From positions 147,112,096 to 147,176,095 of the forward strand of contig CM065802.1 in assembly GCA_033398695.1 (NCBI GenBank): a DNA stretch of 64,000 nt. The letters are read 5' to 3'. Positions 21,204 through 33,624 of the stretch are shown in pieces (positions within the stretch are counted from its first letter, which is position 1; the number at the start of each line of letters is the position of its first letter). This DNA comes from Orobanche coerulescens (Eukaryota; Streptophyta; Magnoliopsida; Lamiales; Orobanchaceae). The position numbers were made by a program, and so were the translations under genes. The notes beneath the pieces are model-generated. The model did no database searches. It was not told where the DNA came from and was given only the letters and a program-made list of their open reading frames with translations.

Positions 21204-22615
21204 CGGATACCTCGACCTCATGTTGTCCTCAGTCTCCCATGTAGCTTCCTCGGATCCATGCCTTGACCATTGTACCTCTACCAAAGGGTTGATTTTGCGT
21301 CTAAGCTGTTTTACTCGGCGCTCCAAAACTTGAATCAGTTTCTCTTCAAAGGTGATGTCATAACCTACTCAATCTCCCCAAAATCAATAACATGGCTAGG
21401 GTCTGACACATATTTCCTCAACTATGAGACATGAAACACATTATGCATGTGACTCAACGATGGTGGGAGACCTAAATGATAAGCAAGATCACCAATTCGC
21501 TCTAAAATCTCAAATGGCCCAATATATCTCGGACTGAGTTTAACCTTCTTCCCGAAGCGATAAACTCCTCAATTTGTAGATACTTTTAACAACACATGAT
21601 CGCCTACTTCGAACTCCAACGGACGACGTCGATTGTTGGCATATGACTTCTATCGGCTTTGGGCAGCCAGAAGTCTATCGCGGATTAGGGTAATCTTATC
21701 TCTAGTCTCCACTAACATGTTCGGCTCTATTCCGATCAACTCGAATGAATCATCCCAACACAGTGAAGATTTACATCTTCGTCCATATAAAGCTTCAAAT
21801 GGTGCCATCTTAATTGACACATGCCAACTATTGTTGTACGCAAACTCAATTAGTGGCAAGTGCGATTCCCAACCGTCCTTCCAATTCAAGGCAAATGCCC
21901 GCAACATATCCTCCAGAGTCTGAATTATCCTCTCAGATTGCGCATCAATCTGAGGGTGGTACGATGTACTAAGCCTCAGCTCTGTTCCCAAGGCTCAGTG
22001 AACGGACTGCCAGAAATGCGATACAAATCTGCCATCTTGATCGGAAATAATACTCTTCAGAATGCCATGTAAACGAACGATTTCTGCAATAAACATACGA
22101 GCTAACTTCTTGGGTCCCTAATTATCCTTAATTCCCAAAAAATGAGCTTATTTGGTTAGTTGATCGACGATAACCCAAATCATGTTCATCCCCGTGCGTG
22201 TCCTTGGCATATTTGTGATGAAATCCATCGTGATATCTTTCCATTTCCATTATGGAATCGGGAGTGATTTCAACAATCCTACTGGTCGTTGGTGTTCGAT
22301 CTTGACTTACTAACATACTAAACATTTCGATACAAACTCCTTAACATCATTCTTCATATTACTCCAACAATAATTACTTTTCACATCCTTGTACATTTTG
22401 CTCGTACCAGGGTGGAGAGAATACGATGTATTTTGAGCTACTCTCAGTATAGCCTGTCTAAGCTCTGTGTCTGACGGAACGCATAGTCTGTCTCGGAATA
22501 TCAAAACTCTGTCATCCTGAATCATAAATCTAGGAGCTTTTCCCCTATTCACATCCTTTATTAGCTGGACTAGTAATGGATCCTCCAATTGTTTCGCTTT
22601 AATGTCATCAATCAA
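21204..22615 (-). pseudogene. pol: Integrase with C-terminal chromodomain, Tekay element
   Basis: Reading on the minus strand from 22615: LLVQLIKDVNRGKAPRF, then the zinc finger with HPGTSKMYKDVKSNY and CLVC; the first His of the HHCC finger appears as Gln (VAQNT). The core has LSTSYHPQIDAQSER with the catalytic Glu region and PLIEFAYNNSWHVS. The C-terminal part reads VLERRVKQLRRKINP and VEVQWSRHGSEEATWE at 21336-21204, a chromodomain-like tail typical of Tekay chromoviruses, thought to guide insertion to heterochromatin. Stops and frame changes split it into several pieces (for example near 21630 and 22100-22310). Confidence 0.85.
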
Positions 22616-23923
22616 AGATGACGTGATCTCTGAAGTGCATAATTGGACCTGAACTTTCTGAAGCTAAATCTCTATATCTTGTCCAATTATGTCTTGACGG
22701 ATCTCCGATTGAGACGTAAGTACCTCCAGCATTTGAAGTGTTATCAGCTTCTAACTCAACGCGTCCGCTACCACATTAGCTTTTCCTGGATGGTATAGTA
22801 TATCAAGATCAAAATACTTAATCAGATCTAACCATCAACGCTATCTCAATTTAGCTCCTTCTGGCTAAATATATATTTTATGCTCTTGTGATCCATGTAA
22901 ATCTTACACGAAGACCCATGAAGAAAATGTCTCCAAATCTTCAGAGCAAAAACGACTACTGCTAACTCCAAATCATGAGTAGGGTGATTCATCTCATATG
23001 GTTTCAATTTTCGGGAAGCATAATATATCACTCTACCACTCTGCATTAAAACACAACCCAAACCAAGCCCTGAAGCATCACTATAAACTTCAAAATCATC
23101 GGTACCTTGAGGTAGTGCTAACACTGACGCCGAAATTAACCATCTCTTCAGCTCATTAAAGCTATTCTGCCTCTCGATATTCCATTCGAACTTCTGGGAT
23201 TTCTGGAGCAATGGATTAAATGGTCGAGCGATCTTTCAAAATCCCTCGGCAAACCTACGGTAATATCCAGCAAGTCCCAGGAAACTCCGTGTCTCTTTCA
23301 CATTCTAGGGCGGCTCCCATTCAAGAATTGCTGCTATCTTCTGGGAATCCACTCGAACTCCATCAGTCGAAACTATATGCCTAAGGAATGTTACTTCCTT
23401 AAGCCAAAACTCACACTTAGAAAACTTTGCATAAAGTTGCTCCATTCTCAAAGTGTTTAATATAGTGTGAAGATGTTATCATGATCTTCTTTATTCCGTG
23501 AGTAGATAAGGATGTCATCAATGAAGATAACCATGAACTTATCAAGATAATCAATAAACACTTTGTTCATCAGTTGCATGAACACAGCAAGAACATTAGT
23601 TAACCCTAACGACATAATTACAAACTCGTAGTGGCCATATCGAGTAAGAAAAGCGGTCTTCGGAATGTCGGAATCCCGAATCCTCAGCTTATAATACCTC
23701 GAGCGCAAATCAATCTTAGAGAAAATAGTAGAACCCTGAAGCTGGTCGAACAAGTCGTCTATTAGGGGTAATGGATACTTGTTCTTGATATTCAGTTTAT
23801 TCAACTCCCGATAATCAATACACATACGGAATGATCTATCCTTTTTCTTAACAAAAGAATTGGTGCACCCCAAGGTGATGCACTCGGTCGAATAAATCCT
23901 TGGTTAAGAAGTTCGCCCAATTA
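22616..23923 (-). pseudogene. pol: Reverse transcriptase and RNase H, Tekay element
   Basis: 23873-23457 encodes [38 protein letters not shown], and FIDDILIYS, the intact YxDD-type box. 23211-22846 encodes RNase H with [18 protein letters not shown] and [18 protein letters not shown]. Just upstream, 23923-23874 encodes [17 protein letters not shown], the classical Gypsy start of RT, cut directly before it by the solo LTR. Small frame breaks (near 23220 and 23450) remain. Confidence 0.85.
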
Positions 23924-24802
23924 TGTAACACCCCCAAAACCAGCTGGGAATATTACAGCACCGTGGGGCCTACATTGGAACCCACAAGGCTAAAATAATT
24001 TTCGCAAACGTTTAAAAATGCCAAAAGGCCGATGACGGTAATGTTTTAAATACTCAAATATTTTTGAAAATGTTGTTCCCAATTACCGTCAGAAAATACC
24101 ATTTGAAAGCACAAGGCAAAGACGCTAAAGGGCATTTAAAAAGTAAACACGAGTTGGAAAAATACTGAAAGCCATTATAAAATTTCACACGCAGCGGATA
24201 GAGACATAATTAAGTACATTTGCAGTGGAATCATAAAAACCAGAAAAGAACACACAAATCCCAACAATCATGCCATAGCCAGTATCACCGGGAAGCTCAT
24301 CCCTTCACGAACGCTACTAGATCGAACTCCGAGTACCTAAAAGATAAAGCCCGCGACGGAGCCAGCCATAATACTCAACAATGGTAACGATCACATCACA
24401 TAAACAATTACATATCAATGTAATTTACAGAGTAAGAACATTCCCCACGTAAACTTACCGAAGTAACCTTACCAACCCATCACAATCCTTACCATAATCC
24501 ACATTTCGCGTCCTTAAGTGACGAATGAATTCAAAAGTAACCATATGTACTGTATCCGAAACGATACCAAGATTCTAAAACATAAACATATCTCCAATAT
24601 GGAATAATCTGGCTAAGTCCGATTCTGTCCACTGGATCGCACAATCGGATCCCAATCCTAATAAAACCGATATCACACGGCACATCTGTAAACCAACTTC
24701 CCGAGACAATGGAAAGTCCTGAATATCAATACAAAGCATGAGTGCTCACACAATCAATAATGATAAACAACCAATGCATCAAAACGGGAATATCAATGAC
24801 AT

Positions 24803-25280
24803 GATAACTCCACACAAGATCGACAAAGGATCAACCACGAACGAGAATACCATGATGTGGTAACTCCAACAAGATCAATGAAGGATCAACAACCAGGAAT
24901 ACCAACAATATGGTAAACTCCAACAAGATCAATAAAGGATCAACAACCGAGAATACTAACGACACGTTAAACTCCAACAAGAGCAATGAGGGGTCAACAA
25001 TCGAGACTAACAAGGATATGGTAAACTCCAACAAGAGCAATAAGGGATCAACAACCGAGAATACCGACGACACGGTAAACTCCAACAAGATCAATCAAGG
25101 ACTAACAACTGAGAATACCAACGGTAAGGCAAACTCCCAAACAGAATCAATAAGGATCAATAACGAACGAGATTACCAATGATAGGAAGAACTCCAAATG
25201 AGATTAATAAAGGGTCTATAACAAATGGGTTGACCATCGATATGGTAACTCCAAACGAGATTAGTAAAGGGTCGACGGTG
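24803..25280 (-). repeat. Tandem repeats, about eight units of 54-60 bp, in solo LTR
   Basis: Units share AACTCCAACAAGATCAAT and GGATCAACAACCGAGAATAC on the plus strand. The open frames across this block are repeat artefacts. Confidence 0.8.
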
Positions 25281-25799
25281 ACAGACACACGAGAGAATAA
25301 AATCATCAACCATATACAGATCATATATACGGGATTTCAAAGACAGCCTGACTATCGATCAGATCCGATTATACATGGACTATGAACGACCAATCAATAA
25401 GACTCAAGATGGACGTCACCATATGCCCGATCCGGACATGTGTCTGTATACAAGCCAACCACGGGTATTGATCAGATACACGTCTGGTCTCATACCTAAT
25501 CAGCCTCACAAAGTACGTCTCGTGCGCACCGTTCAATATGAGGTTGAAACCAACATATGCTACTCGTGCTCGCCCTGAAAATCCTACACATGAACGATCA
25601 GAACGTATCTGAATCCAGATATGTCACGATACAACATGACAACGAATCTCGAAGAAACGCATATCCAGCAAGGATCAGAAGACTTTCCAAAAGAGCAACA
25701 ATAACTCGATCATGAAAGACCGACCACAACGTCGTATTCCGTCAGACAACAGTTCACAGCATGCTCATCAATGCATATGATAAAAGCACATAAACTCCC

Positions 25800-25919
25800 A
25801 AGGCAGCAGCCAAGGGTCACAGAAGTATCTACTCAGGAATACTCCGGACAAAAAACCCCCAAGGCAGTAACCAAGGATCACGGAAGCATCTACTCAGGAA
25901 TACTCTGGACATAGGTGCC
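25800..25919 (-). repeat. Tandem duplication, period 61 bp, in solo LTR
   Basis: Two copies of a unit containing ATCTACTCAGGAATACTC with few differences. Confidence 0.8.
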
Positions 25920-27556
25920 ATTTAGGTCTTATCCCCTAACACATCGTCCCAACAGATTACAGCTCAAAGAAAGAGCACATCACAAAACGTAACAAACAAT
26001 GGTGCACACTCACCACATGAAATATCAACACACACATGCAATAATGCAACAGGATGATTATCATAATCTAGCAATATTAATTTACCTCAAGATAGAGACG
26101 CTAACCTTTCCACGACCAACATCCCTAAACGAATACACAGTTATCCGAATAATCCAAAATTAAGTACAGTCTATAACTAATACCAACCCACCACCTCGAG
26201 TTCAATGTCGGCATGATAACTAGCCTTGATACTTAATCTCTCACACAATAGACCAAATATAATTCACGTCTCCATTTCCACTAAACATCTTTAAAATCAT
26301 ATACATTATGATTTATCTTAATCCAAGCATAATTTGCATACCATCATCCCGACAATTTATATTCCATGATACCATTGCTATATGAATCGTAAATGAAATG
26401 AAAACGAAATCATTTATTAAACATTATGAACTGAGCAAGCAGAACTTGCCTCGATACTGATACGATGAAGTTGTGACCAATCCTGTCGTCTTCATCTACA
26501 AGCTCCGCAGCCCCATCTAAGGCAATTTATGCGTCCTCCAATTCCAATGGCAGCACAATGGTTAATCATCAACGATCACTTAACGCAACCTAGTGCAATG
26601 ATCAATTAACAATATGTCCGATAACAATCAACAGCCGATATAACCGTCCAATCAACTTAACGGTTCCACAATATCTCGAATAAATACATATCCAAACAAC
26701 CTACATCATTCAATCATGAATCCATAACCATACTACGATTCCATATACCAATGATCATATCAACGATCAATTCATCTCGATATCAAGGATTTCATAACAT
26801 ACTCGATTCCAACTATGTACGGATCAAATGTTCTTATGCCCAACAAATCTGAATTCATACCTTCAATCAATCTCATAATCTGGTGATCTCAATAACGGTT
26901 GATTCGAGCACGAAGCAAGTTAAATCAACGTATTTAATTCCGAATTCAAACTTAAATTCAACGTGATATGATTATCCCTTGTTTATATATATCAATCTCA
27001 TGCCAAACTATGATTAGGATCATTCGACTCATATGAACACATATTCTCAAAGAAAGATAATGTTCTTGTCAAATTCATAATCACGATTCGTATATCATCA
27101 AGGCCATACGAAAGATCAAATCACCATTCACATAACTTGTCCCTTAACATCCATAATCATCATCACTTGTTCTAAATATCAACATTCCATGTTCATATCT
27201 AAAACATAAACACTTGAAACATATACTCATCATAATCATCATCTTCTTCAATATACACCTCATATATCATCAAGAAGTATAACCATAATACCATAACCAT
27301 CATCATACGAGGAAGACATCAACAACAACATCAAAATCCGAAATAGAAGAGAGGGATTATTAAAACATACCTCTTGAAGATGAATAATACCATCAAACAC
27401 TTCAAGAATCATTAACATCTTCATATCCAAGCCTCAAATCCATGCTCCCAAGCTCATAACCAAGTTAAAAGTGTCTAGAACACACTTAGAAGTGAAGAAG
27501 GACGGATATGGAGAGGAACATCTCTTTGGTTCGTGAGGAAATGAAAGTCCACACTT

Positions 27557-27960
27557 CATTTTATAATCTGCACTCTTCATTACGTACGCTAAGGCCCTCA
27601 CTTAACGTACGTAACACACCCTAATGTACGTTATACATCATCCATAGCATATGTAATACTTAGCCAGAACTCCCTGCCTCATTTTTTGAACTTCATTACG
27701 TACGTAACTCTTGTTTCCATAGCGTACGTAATGAGCTCGTTGACTTGCTACAGTAACTTACCCTCTTAACGTATGTAATAAAACCAGCATAGCGTACGTA
27801 ATGCTCGAGGTTGACTCGCCTGTCCGCATCCGTGCCGGAAGCTGCCTACACCAGGCCCCACCTGCCGACCACAGCTCGGTCTTGTCCGATTCCCTTTGTT
27901 ACGTACGGAATGCCTTACGCATAACGTACATAAGTCCTTAATGCTAGTGTACGTAATGGC
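27557..27960 (-). promoter_or_regulatory. TATA box and TTACGTACGTAA array of the solo LTR
   Basis: On the minus strand GATTATAAAAT (27558-27568) follows an array (27577-27956) of TTACGTACGTAA-like words. Examples are ATTACGTACGCT at 27579, TTAACGTACGTAA at 27602-27614 and ATTACGTACGTAAC near 27696; others are reduced to TATGTA or TACATA. Confidence 0.6.
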
Positions 27961-28324
27961 CTTCTATACTTGGCCAAAATCCAACTATTCCCGTCTGTCT
28001 CGACATACTGGATACGAACATACGACATACTGAATACATATACTCGTTCCGATAACATTTTCATATGATACGTCTGATGCACAGTACCTCAAATACGATT
28101 GTCGACCAAGTACGGCAATTGTACAAATACTCATGCAATATATCCGACATCCAAAAACACATCAAGCATGTAATATCCTAGAAATAAAATAACCTCGATA
28201 GACATACCGGCACGACTGTCACAGTTCCCAAAATTATCCACCCATACTGTGTCGGTCCCACTCTGTACAGTACTACTCTGATAAAAAAAATGCGAAAATC
28301 GTAGCGAAATACTAGGATATTACA

Positions 28325-29319
28325 AATTGTTACTTCAGTTCTACCATCTCGGTAGGTGCCATACGATACGATGCACGAGAAACAGGTGATTCGCTCCATT
28401 CAAGATCAATGGAAAATTCTACATCTCTATATAGAGGTAACCCCGGAAGATCATCCGGAAACACATCAGGATACTCATTCACAACTGGAATCGACGATAG
28501 ATCAATTTCACTATCCATAGTGCTCATAGCATAACACCAATACCCAATACAGTCTTGTTTCGACAATTTTATCTCTTTGACAGTTGAAATCATCCTACTT
28601 GAACTACCCGGTTTACGACCCACAAAAGTATGCTCGACACCATCTTCTGCTACTATTGAAATAGTTCGCATTCGATAGGTCATAATAGCACCGTGCCGAC
28701 TCAACCAATCATCTCCGAGGATCACATCCTCTCCCTTCAGTTCTACCACAATGAGGTCTGAAGGCCAATCCCGACTCCCAATATTCACAGGGTAATCCTT
28801 AACCTCTCGGTTACCAATCAAACGCTCCCCACTAGGAGTGTGTAGTACAAACATTTCATACTCAATCAAGTAATCAAGATCCAAATGTTTCACACAATCA
28901 AGAGCAATAAACGAATGAGTAGCTCCTAAATCAAATAATACTAATCCAGGTTGAGAAAGTAGTTGCGTAGTACCTGCAGCTACTGGAGCCTCTGTGTCAT
29001 CCGCGCGTCTCATCTGGTACACTCGAGGATGTACCGAACCCATACTCAATGCAGCTTGACAATCTGACCAGCCTCTACCTTGCCCCAAAGTCGGTTGTGG
29101 CTGACTAGTTGTAACCCCGGGGTTTACACTCGGAGTTGGTGCCGAATTATGATATTTAGTGAACCTGGTGGCAGCCTCACAATAAGCATCCCGATGACTG
29201 GTTTGCCCGCACGTAAAACAGGTCACGGGAGGAAGTGGACACTCTCGAGATAGATGACCCGTTTGATTACAATTACAACATTGCCCTCTATCAAATACAG
29301 AAGATTGGCCCGGTGGCAA
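28325..29319 (-). pseudogene. gag-pol: Gag zinc knuckles and protease, Tekay element
   Basis: A long open frame on the minus strand from 29319. Two CCHC knuckles come first (CNCNQTGHLSREC and CFTCGQTSHRDAYC, about residues 12-55), then a Gln/Pro/Gly linker. The retropepsin signature reads LFDLGATHSFIA, where the catalytic D-S-G is now D-L-G. Later landmarks are EDVILGDDWLSRHGA and, at the end, VVNEYPDVFPDDLPGLP and MAPTEMVELK, the protease-RT boundary. A TAA then precedes the solo LTR insertion. The Asp is kept but the neighbouring Ser is lost, so protease function is doubtful. Confidence 0.85.
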
Positions 29320-30260
29320 ACTTGGGCACTACTGGATTGATGAACCAACTTCCCGGTAGCAGACTGAGAAGTCTGAAATTTACGAAATCCACTACCCTTG
29401 CTTCCTGAAAAACCACCAGTCATCTTCAGCTTCTTGCTTTCGGTGCCCGATCCTGATGCAGAAATAACCATCTCGATGGCCAAGAGACGATCCTGGTATT
29501 ATTTCAAAATCGCACATCTGAAGCCTGCCATAGCCTCTCGAATCCTAGGTTTCATCCTCAAGTCAAAGTAATGGATCTTATCCGCTTCGGTCTTTACCTG
29601 CTAACGAACATGATTCAGTTTTTGATTATATGTGATGATAGCTTCAGTATTAGGTACATCTTGTGGAGTTGCAGTAAAGAAGTCTGCAATCCGTTTCTCT
29701 TTAACTAGCCAAGGGCAGTACTCTTCTTCTACCGCAGCTTTAAACTCGGCCTAGGTGGCCACATGATCCTTAGGTCCAATAGCTTCCCACCAATCCGCAG
29801 CTTCCTTGTCCAGAATATACTGCGCAATATGAACTCGTCTCTCATCGGGACATGCGATAGCATCAAAAATCCTGCCACACTGAAATAACCAACCTTCCCA
29901 GCTCATCGTATCCAACGCACCAGAAAAACGGGGAGGTTGCATTTTCATCACTCCCTGGAGACACTTACTAGCCCCATCCATCTCATCTGCCGGTTGATCA
30001 TGGTGCCCGACCTGATTTAACTAGACCAACTGCGCTACTGCTTGCTGAAGTATAACAGCTATGCCAGCATCCGCATTAGGGCCAGCTGACGGTCCTTGAT
30101 TAACAGAAGGATCTGGCTGACCGCCAGGGTTCAAAGGAACAGTGTTTGGCTCTGTACGGGATGCCAAATCAGATGAAACATTAGAAGGTGTACCGGGTTC
30201 ATTAGCGGTACCACGTCCACGGATTCTGCCGCGTCTAAGTCCGCCACGTCTTCTTAACAT
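29320..30260 (-). pseudogene. gag: Gag capsid region, Tekay element
   Basis: The probable start is the ATG at 30260-30258 (MLRRRGGLRRGRIRGRG), an Arg/Gly-rich start also seen in the gag at 37643. Further on: MQPPRFSGALDTMSWEGW and RVHIAQYILDKEAADWWEA, the capsid-like core with the typical DKEAxxWW motif, followed by fragments up to the knuckles. Stops near 30021, 29749 and 29600 and a frame change near 29300 break it. Confidence 0.8.
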
Positions 30261-30499
30261 GCTGAGAGATAAAAGAATTGAAATTTTCAGCACAATTCAC
30301 AAATCCAAGGAATTAAAGTTTTCTCATCATGAAAGCGACAAAACGCGATAAGAGTTCAAGGAGTCTTACTACCACGAGCCACACGGTTCGACGACAGCAC
30401 ACGATGTTGACCTCAATCAGTTTACATGAATCATATAACTCGACATACCCGATAGACAACGGCCTAGGTGTTCCCGAACTTAGGCTCTGATACCATAAA
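30261..30499 (-). promoter_or_regulatory. Leader and initiator-Met primer binding site, Tekay element
   Basis: On the minus strand TTTATGGTATCAGAGCCTA follows the LTR end at 30500. TGGTATCAGAGCC (30483-30495) is the standard initiator Met tRNA complement. The rest is a short untranslated leader. Confidence 0.85.
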
Positions 30500-32405
30500 T
30501 GTAACACCTCAATCTCAATGCGGGTAGTTACACGCCGTAGGACCCACCACGGGCCTACCAGGTTGACATCACACATACTAAACGACATAACAATACGAAA
30601 GTACCATAACACGACATTACAATTAAATATTACAAAGTATAAGTTAGGCCTCGTCCGCGGCCAAAATTGTATAAGATTAACACCATTCAAACAAAACACA
30701 AACATCACACGACATATTATAACGAAACCAAATACAACATTAAATATGAAAGCCAACACTGACATTCTCAAAACAACTACTGACTCGAGCTCTTCAACAT
30801 CCGATCTGCCCATCAGCTTTGTGTGCACCACGTTGAACCTCGAGAGTACCTAAAATGCATAAAAAATTCCACCCCAACAAGGGGTTAGCAACAACCGCTA
30901 GTGCAAGTATAATATTATAATATTTTAATACACAGGCATTTATAAATCCTTTTCAAAATCCAAAACGGTTCGTTTTCACGATATTCCAGAATATGGAATA
31001 TCAATCATCAGTAAAAACATCACTCGGAGATAATTCTCATGACAAGGCTCTTTCGTCCAAGTCCCTGTGTGCCCCATCGAGCAATCCCCAGGTGAGAATA
31101 CCACCGCCCTGACCTGTCCCCAATTACCAGTCCCCGGAGGTCACGTTGAACCTTCCTCGAGTGGGCATCCACACAACACACAAAAATCACAATTTCATCA
31201 CATAAACGCATGCCATAAATCATTGCAATTAGGCACTTGCCTGGATTCCTAACACACGAAGAAACAATGAAGGAATAAGGCTTCGGTCTGAACTTTCTCC
31301 AAATTTCGTTCCTAAGAAATATCGAGACTCAACTAACTACAAATTCACTGGAAATCCAAGAAGCATCCTAAGTTCTACCCTTAGGAATGACTTATCGAAC
31401 ACTATGGAGGCATAATGGGTTTGACTCGATCAATGTAGGAATACTCAGAATCAATCCAAAAATTTTTGAGGAATACATAGAATCATGATTATACAACTAT
31501 AATTTATCATCAATTCGAAGTTATATACGTCTTAAAAACGAAATCTACCAAAACCCCCAAATTTCCAAAAGTAGGGTTCTAAGAAGTATTACCTCGAATT
31601 GGATGGTGAAGGATGTTAAGAAGTTGATAAATCCTTGCTAGGAGTTGATATCCAATAAAATCCAGTCAAAATCCTTGCCTTCACACCCTTGGAATCGCCT
31701 AGAAGGTCGGAGAAGAGGAGGAAAGATGAAAAATGACGAAGGTTGACTACTCAGATCCTTATATACTGACGCGCATTAGCGTGCGCTAGCACTTACTGTT
31801 AGCATGGCTAACTAGCTAACCCAGGTCCAGAACCTTCGGCCAGGACCCGTTAGCGTGCGCTAACGCTCTACAGTTAGCGTGCGCTAACTGTTCCTACCGA
31901 CATAACCTGAACTCTTTGTCCAACTCCAGAAGGTTCTGCCTAGCCCTAATAATGTATGTTACGGAAGAATTAACGTGTGCTACCAAGTCATATTAGCGTG
32001 CGCTATTGACCTACTAGCATTCGCTACCTATTCGTATCCAGAGTGCAGAAACATTCTGCCTCTACTGTCCGACCGAAATGTGCGTTACCACTTATTTAAC
32101 ATGAGCTGGCAAGCTATGTAGCACACGCTAGCGTACGGCATAGCGTGTGCTACCTGTTCAATCCTGTTCCGAGTCCAGTACTTAAAAACATTCTGCCCTT
32201 ACAGGAGTACCGAATTACCGCGCGTTACTAAACATCTCTAGCGTGCGCTAATCCATGACCATAGCATGCGCTAATTTAAAGACTTAGCGTGCGCTAAACT
32301 TCCCATGCACAACACAACTATCTGAACCAAACGAAACATTACGCAGTAGTTCTCGACAAAACGACAAATGAAAGTTGTACTATTATCAGAAACGCATATG
32401 TTACA
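30500..32405 (-). repeat. 5' LTR of the Tekay element
   Basis: 1906 bp, same ends as the partner at 19292, including the inverted repeat in its terminal 33 bp (30500-30532). The TATA box (GTATATAAGG, 31757-31766, minus strand) lies next to a fuller palindrome array. Confidence 0.9.
31757..32300 (-). promoter_or_regulatory. TATA box and TTAGCGTGCGCTAA array of the 5' LTR
   Basis: GTTAGCGTGCGCTAAC at 31849-31864 and CAGTTAGCGTGCGCTAACTG at 31871-31890 (nine-base arms, two-base centre) are the best units; weaker ones continue to about 32300. The array is upstream of the TATA box in element orientation. Confidence 0.65.
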
Positions 32406-32410
32406 CCCAG

Positions 32411-33104
32411 TCTATCCGGCGACCTGAAGAAGCCGCCCGCACCATCGACCAAGAGTATTCAATCCCTCTTCCGGATCAGGCAGAAGCTGAGAGTCGGTAG
32501 GAGGATCCAATCCTTGTTTTACTTCTGACTACCAACGAGCAATCCAAATAGGAGGAATCAGCCCCCCTGTCTCCGAGACTGATCATACAGCACCTCCTTC
32601 CAAAGCCCCGCTTCTGAAGATCCTGCTCAAGATGCTCCTGCATCTCCCATCTCTTTTAACTCCAAATCAGATTCCGTTTATGGTTTCTTAACAAAAGACA
32701 GACCACGACGTCCTCGTCATCATGTGGTTCTCTATCAACTTAAAGAGCTTGAGGATTCCAAAATGGCACACCCTGGCTCCCTGCGCACCAAAGCCCGCAT
32801 CGAGAAACTCCAAGCCACTGGTCGACAGACATTGTTCCTGCAAGACGTTGTAAAGGCATCGTATGATGTCGGGAAAGAACTCGATTGGATGAGACAGACT
32901 GCCCAGGATGAGCTCCCCAAATTAAAATCTGCAATCAATAATATCGAGGACGCATTCCGCCTGATACCTACAGCATTGTGGCAAGCGCTCAATAAACTCA
33001 AGTAGCATCAGGAGAAAATCCTAAGGCAAGAACAAGAAAAGCTTAGAATTTCCGAGGCCAAAACGGTTGCCGCCCTTCACCATACTAGCACCAGGCTCAC
33101 TGAC
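32411..33104 (+). pseudogene. Env-like ORF of SIRE1, continuation after the Tekay insertion
   Basis: With the CCCAG duplication removed, the frame of 17588-19291 runs straight on (IRRPEEAARTIDQEY). An in-frame TAG at 32498-32500 corresponds to CAG at 49275-49277 in a paralogous copy. 32724-33005 encodes a helical, coiled-coil-like segment (LRTKARIEKLQATGRQ, DVGKELDWMRQTAQDELP, WQALNKLK). At 33104 it is cut by the LTR starting at 33105; the rest of the protein is seen only in the copies at 49183 and 58193. Confidence 0.7.
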
Positions 33105-33442
33105 TGTAATACTCGTGATTTTTATTCCAGTTGCCCTGAATTAATTGTCATCTGGTGCCAGTTATTTTGTTTTGTTATGATTATGTGGGATTCGTTTCTC
33201 TGTCCTGAACGGTATGATATATTTTGTTGTAGTGTTCGTCGAGTGAGACTTATATCGCATGCATTTTGTTTTAATGTGTGCTTGTGGTATGTTATGTTCT
33301 GTAAATTGCTCGTTATTGGTTTGAATCATAGCCTGTGCACTAGTGTAATCGAGACGTCGTCGAACATCTAAACCGGGCTGTTGGACTTAGCCATAGTCGA
33401 GTCACGACCGCACGTTTTGGGACAGAGACTCGCCTGGCCGAG

Positions 33443-33624
33443 TTACGGCCGTAAAATGCCTGTCGATTACGGCCGCAATGGCTGCTTGGTTACAGCCGCA
33501 ATGAGGTGGTTGGTTACGGCCGCAATGGGATGGCCGGTTACGGCCGTAAGGATGCTGCACAAGTTGGGTAGTAGGGTCGGGAAGTCCGATTACGGCCGTA
33601 ATGCACGGCCGATTACAACTGTAA
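33443..33624 (+). promoter_or_regulatory. TTACGGCCGTAA palindrome array, 5' LTR
   Basis: Perfect at 33443-33454, with about seven more copies separated by about 24-60 bp, several changed to TTACGGCCGCAA. The array ends just before the TATA position. Confidence 0.65.

Larger units (their letters stand above)
23924..28324 (-). repeat. Nested solo LTR, 4.4 kb, Tekay-type, minus strand
   Basis: Plus-strand ends TGTAACACCCCC and GGATATTACA. Flanks are AATTA (left) and AATTG (right), a 5-bp target duplication with one change. Removing it and one flank restores the pol reading frame exactly between ELK-stop-QL and GELLNQGF. No gag or pol is found in 4401 bp, so it is a solo LTR left by LTR-LTR recombination. 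It contains tandem repeats and a TTACGTACGTAA array. The remaining AT-rich sequence is otherwise featureless. Confidence 0.8.
19292..32405 (-). mobile_element. Tekay/Del-type Gypsy chromovirus, full length, minus strand
   Basis: LTRs at 19292-21150 (3') and 30500-32405 (5') in its own orientation, flanked by the perfect 5-bp target duplication CCCAG (19287-19291 and 32406-32410). The primer site matches initiator Met tRNA, and the internal order is gag, protease, RT, RNase H, integrase, chromodomain. It is interrupted by a 4.4-kb solo LTR at 23924-28324; without this the element is about 8.7 kb. It inserted into the env-like ORF of SIRE1. Stops, frameshifts and a changed protease site make it inactive. 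LTRs differ by many substitutions and a roughly 60-bp indel in the palindrome array, so it is not recent. Confidence 0.9.

Noticed and set aside
24803..25280. Possible CRISPR-like array of regular repeats
   Set aside because: Units are directly adjacent without unique spacers, vary in length and lie inside a plant LTR.
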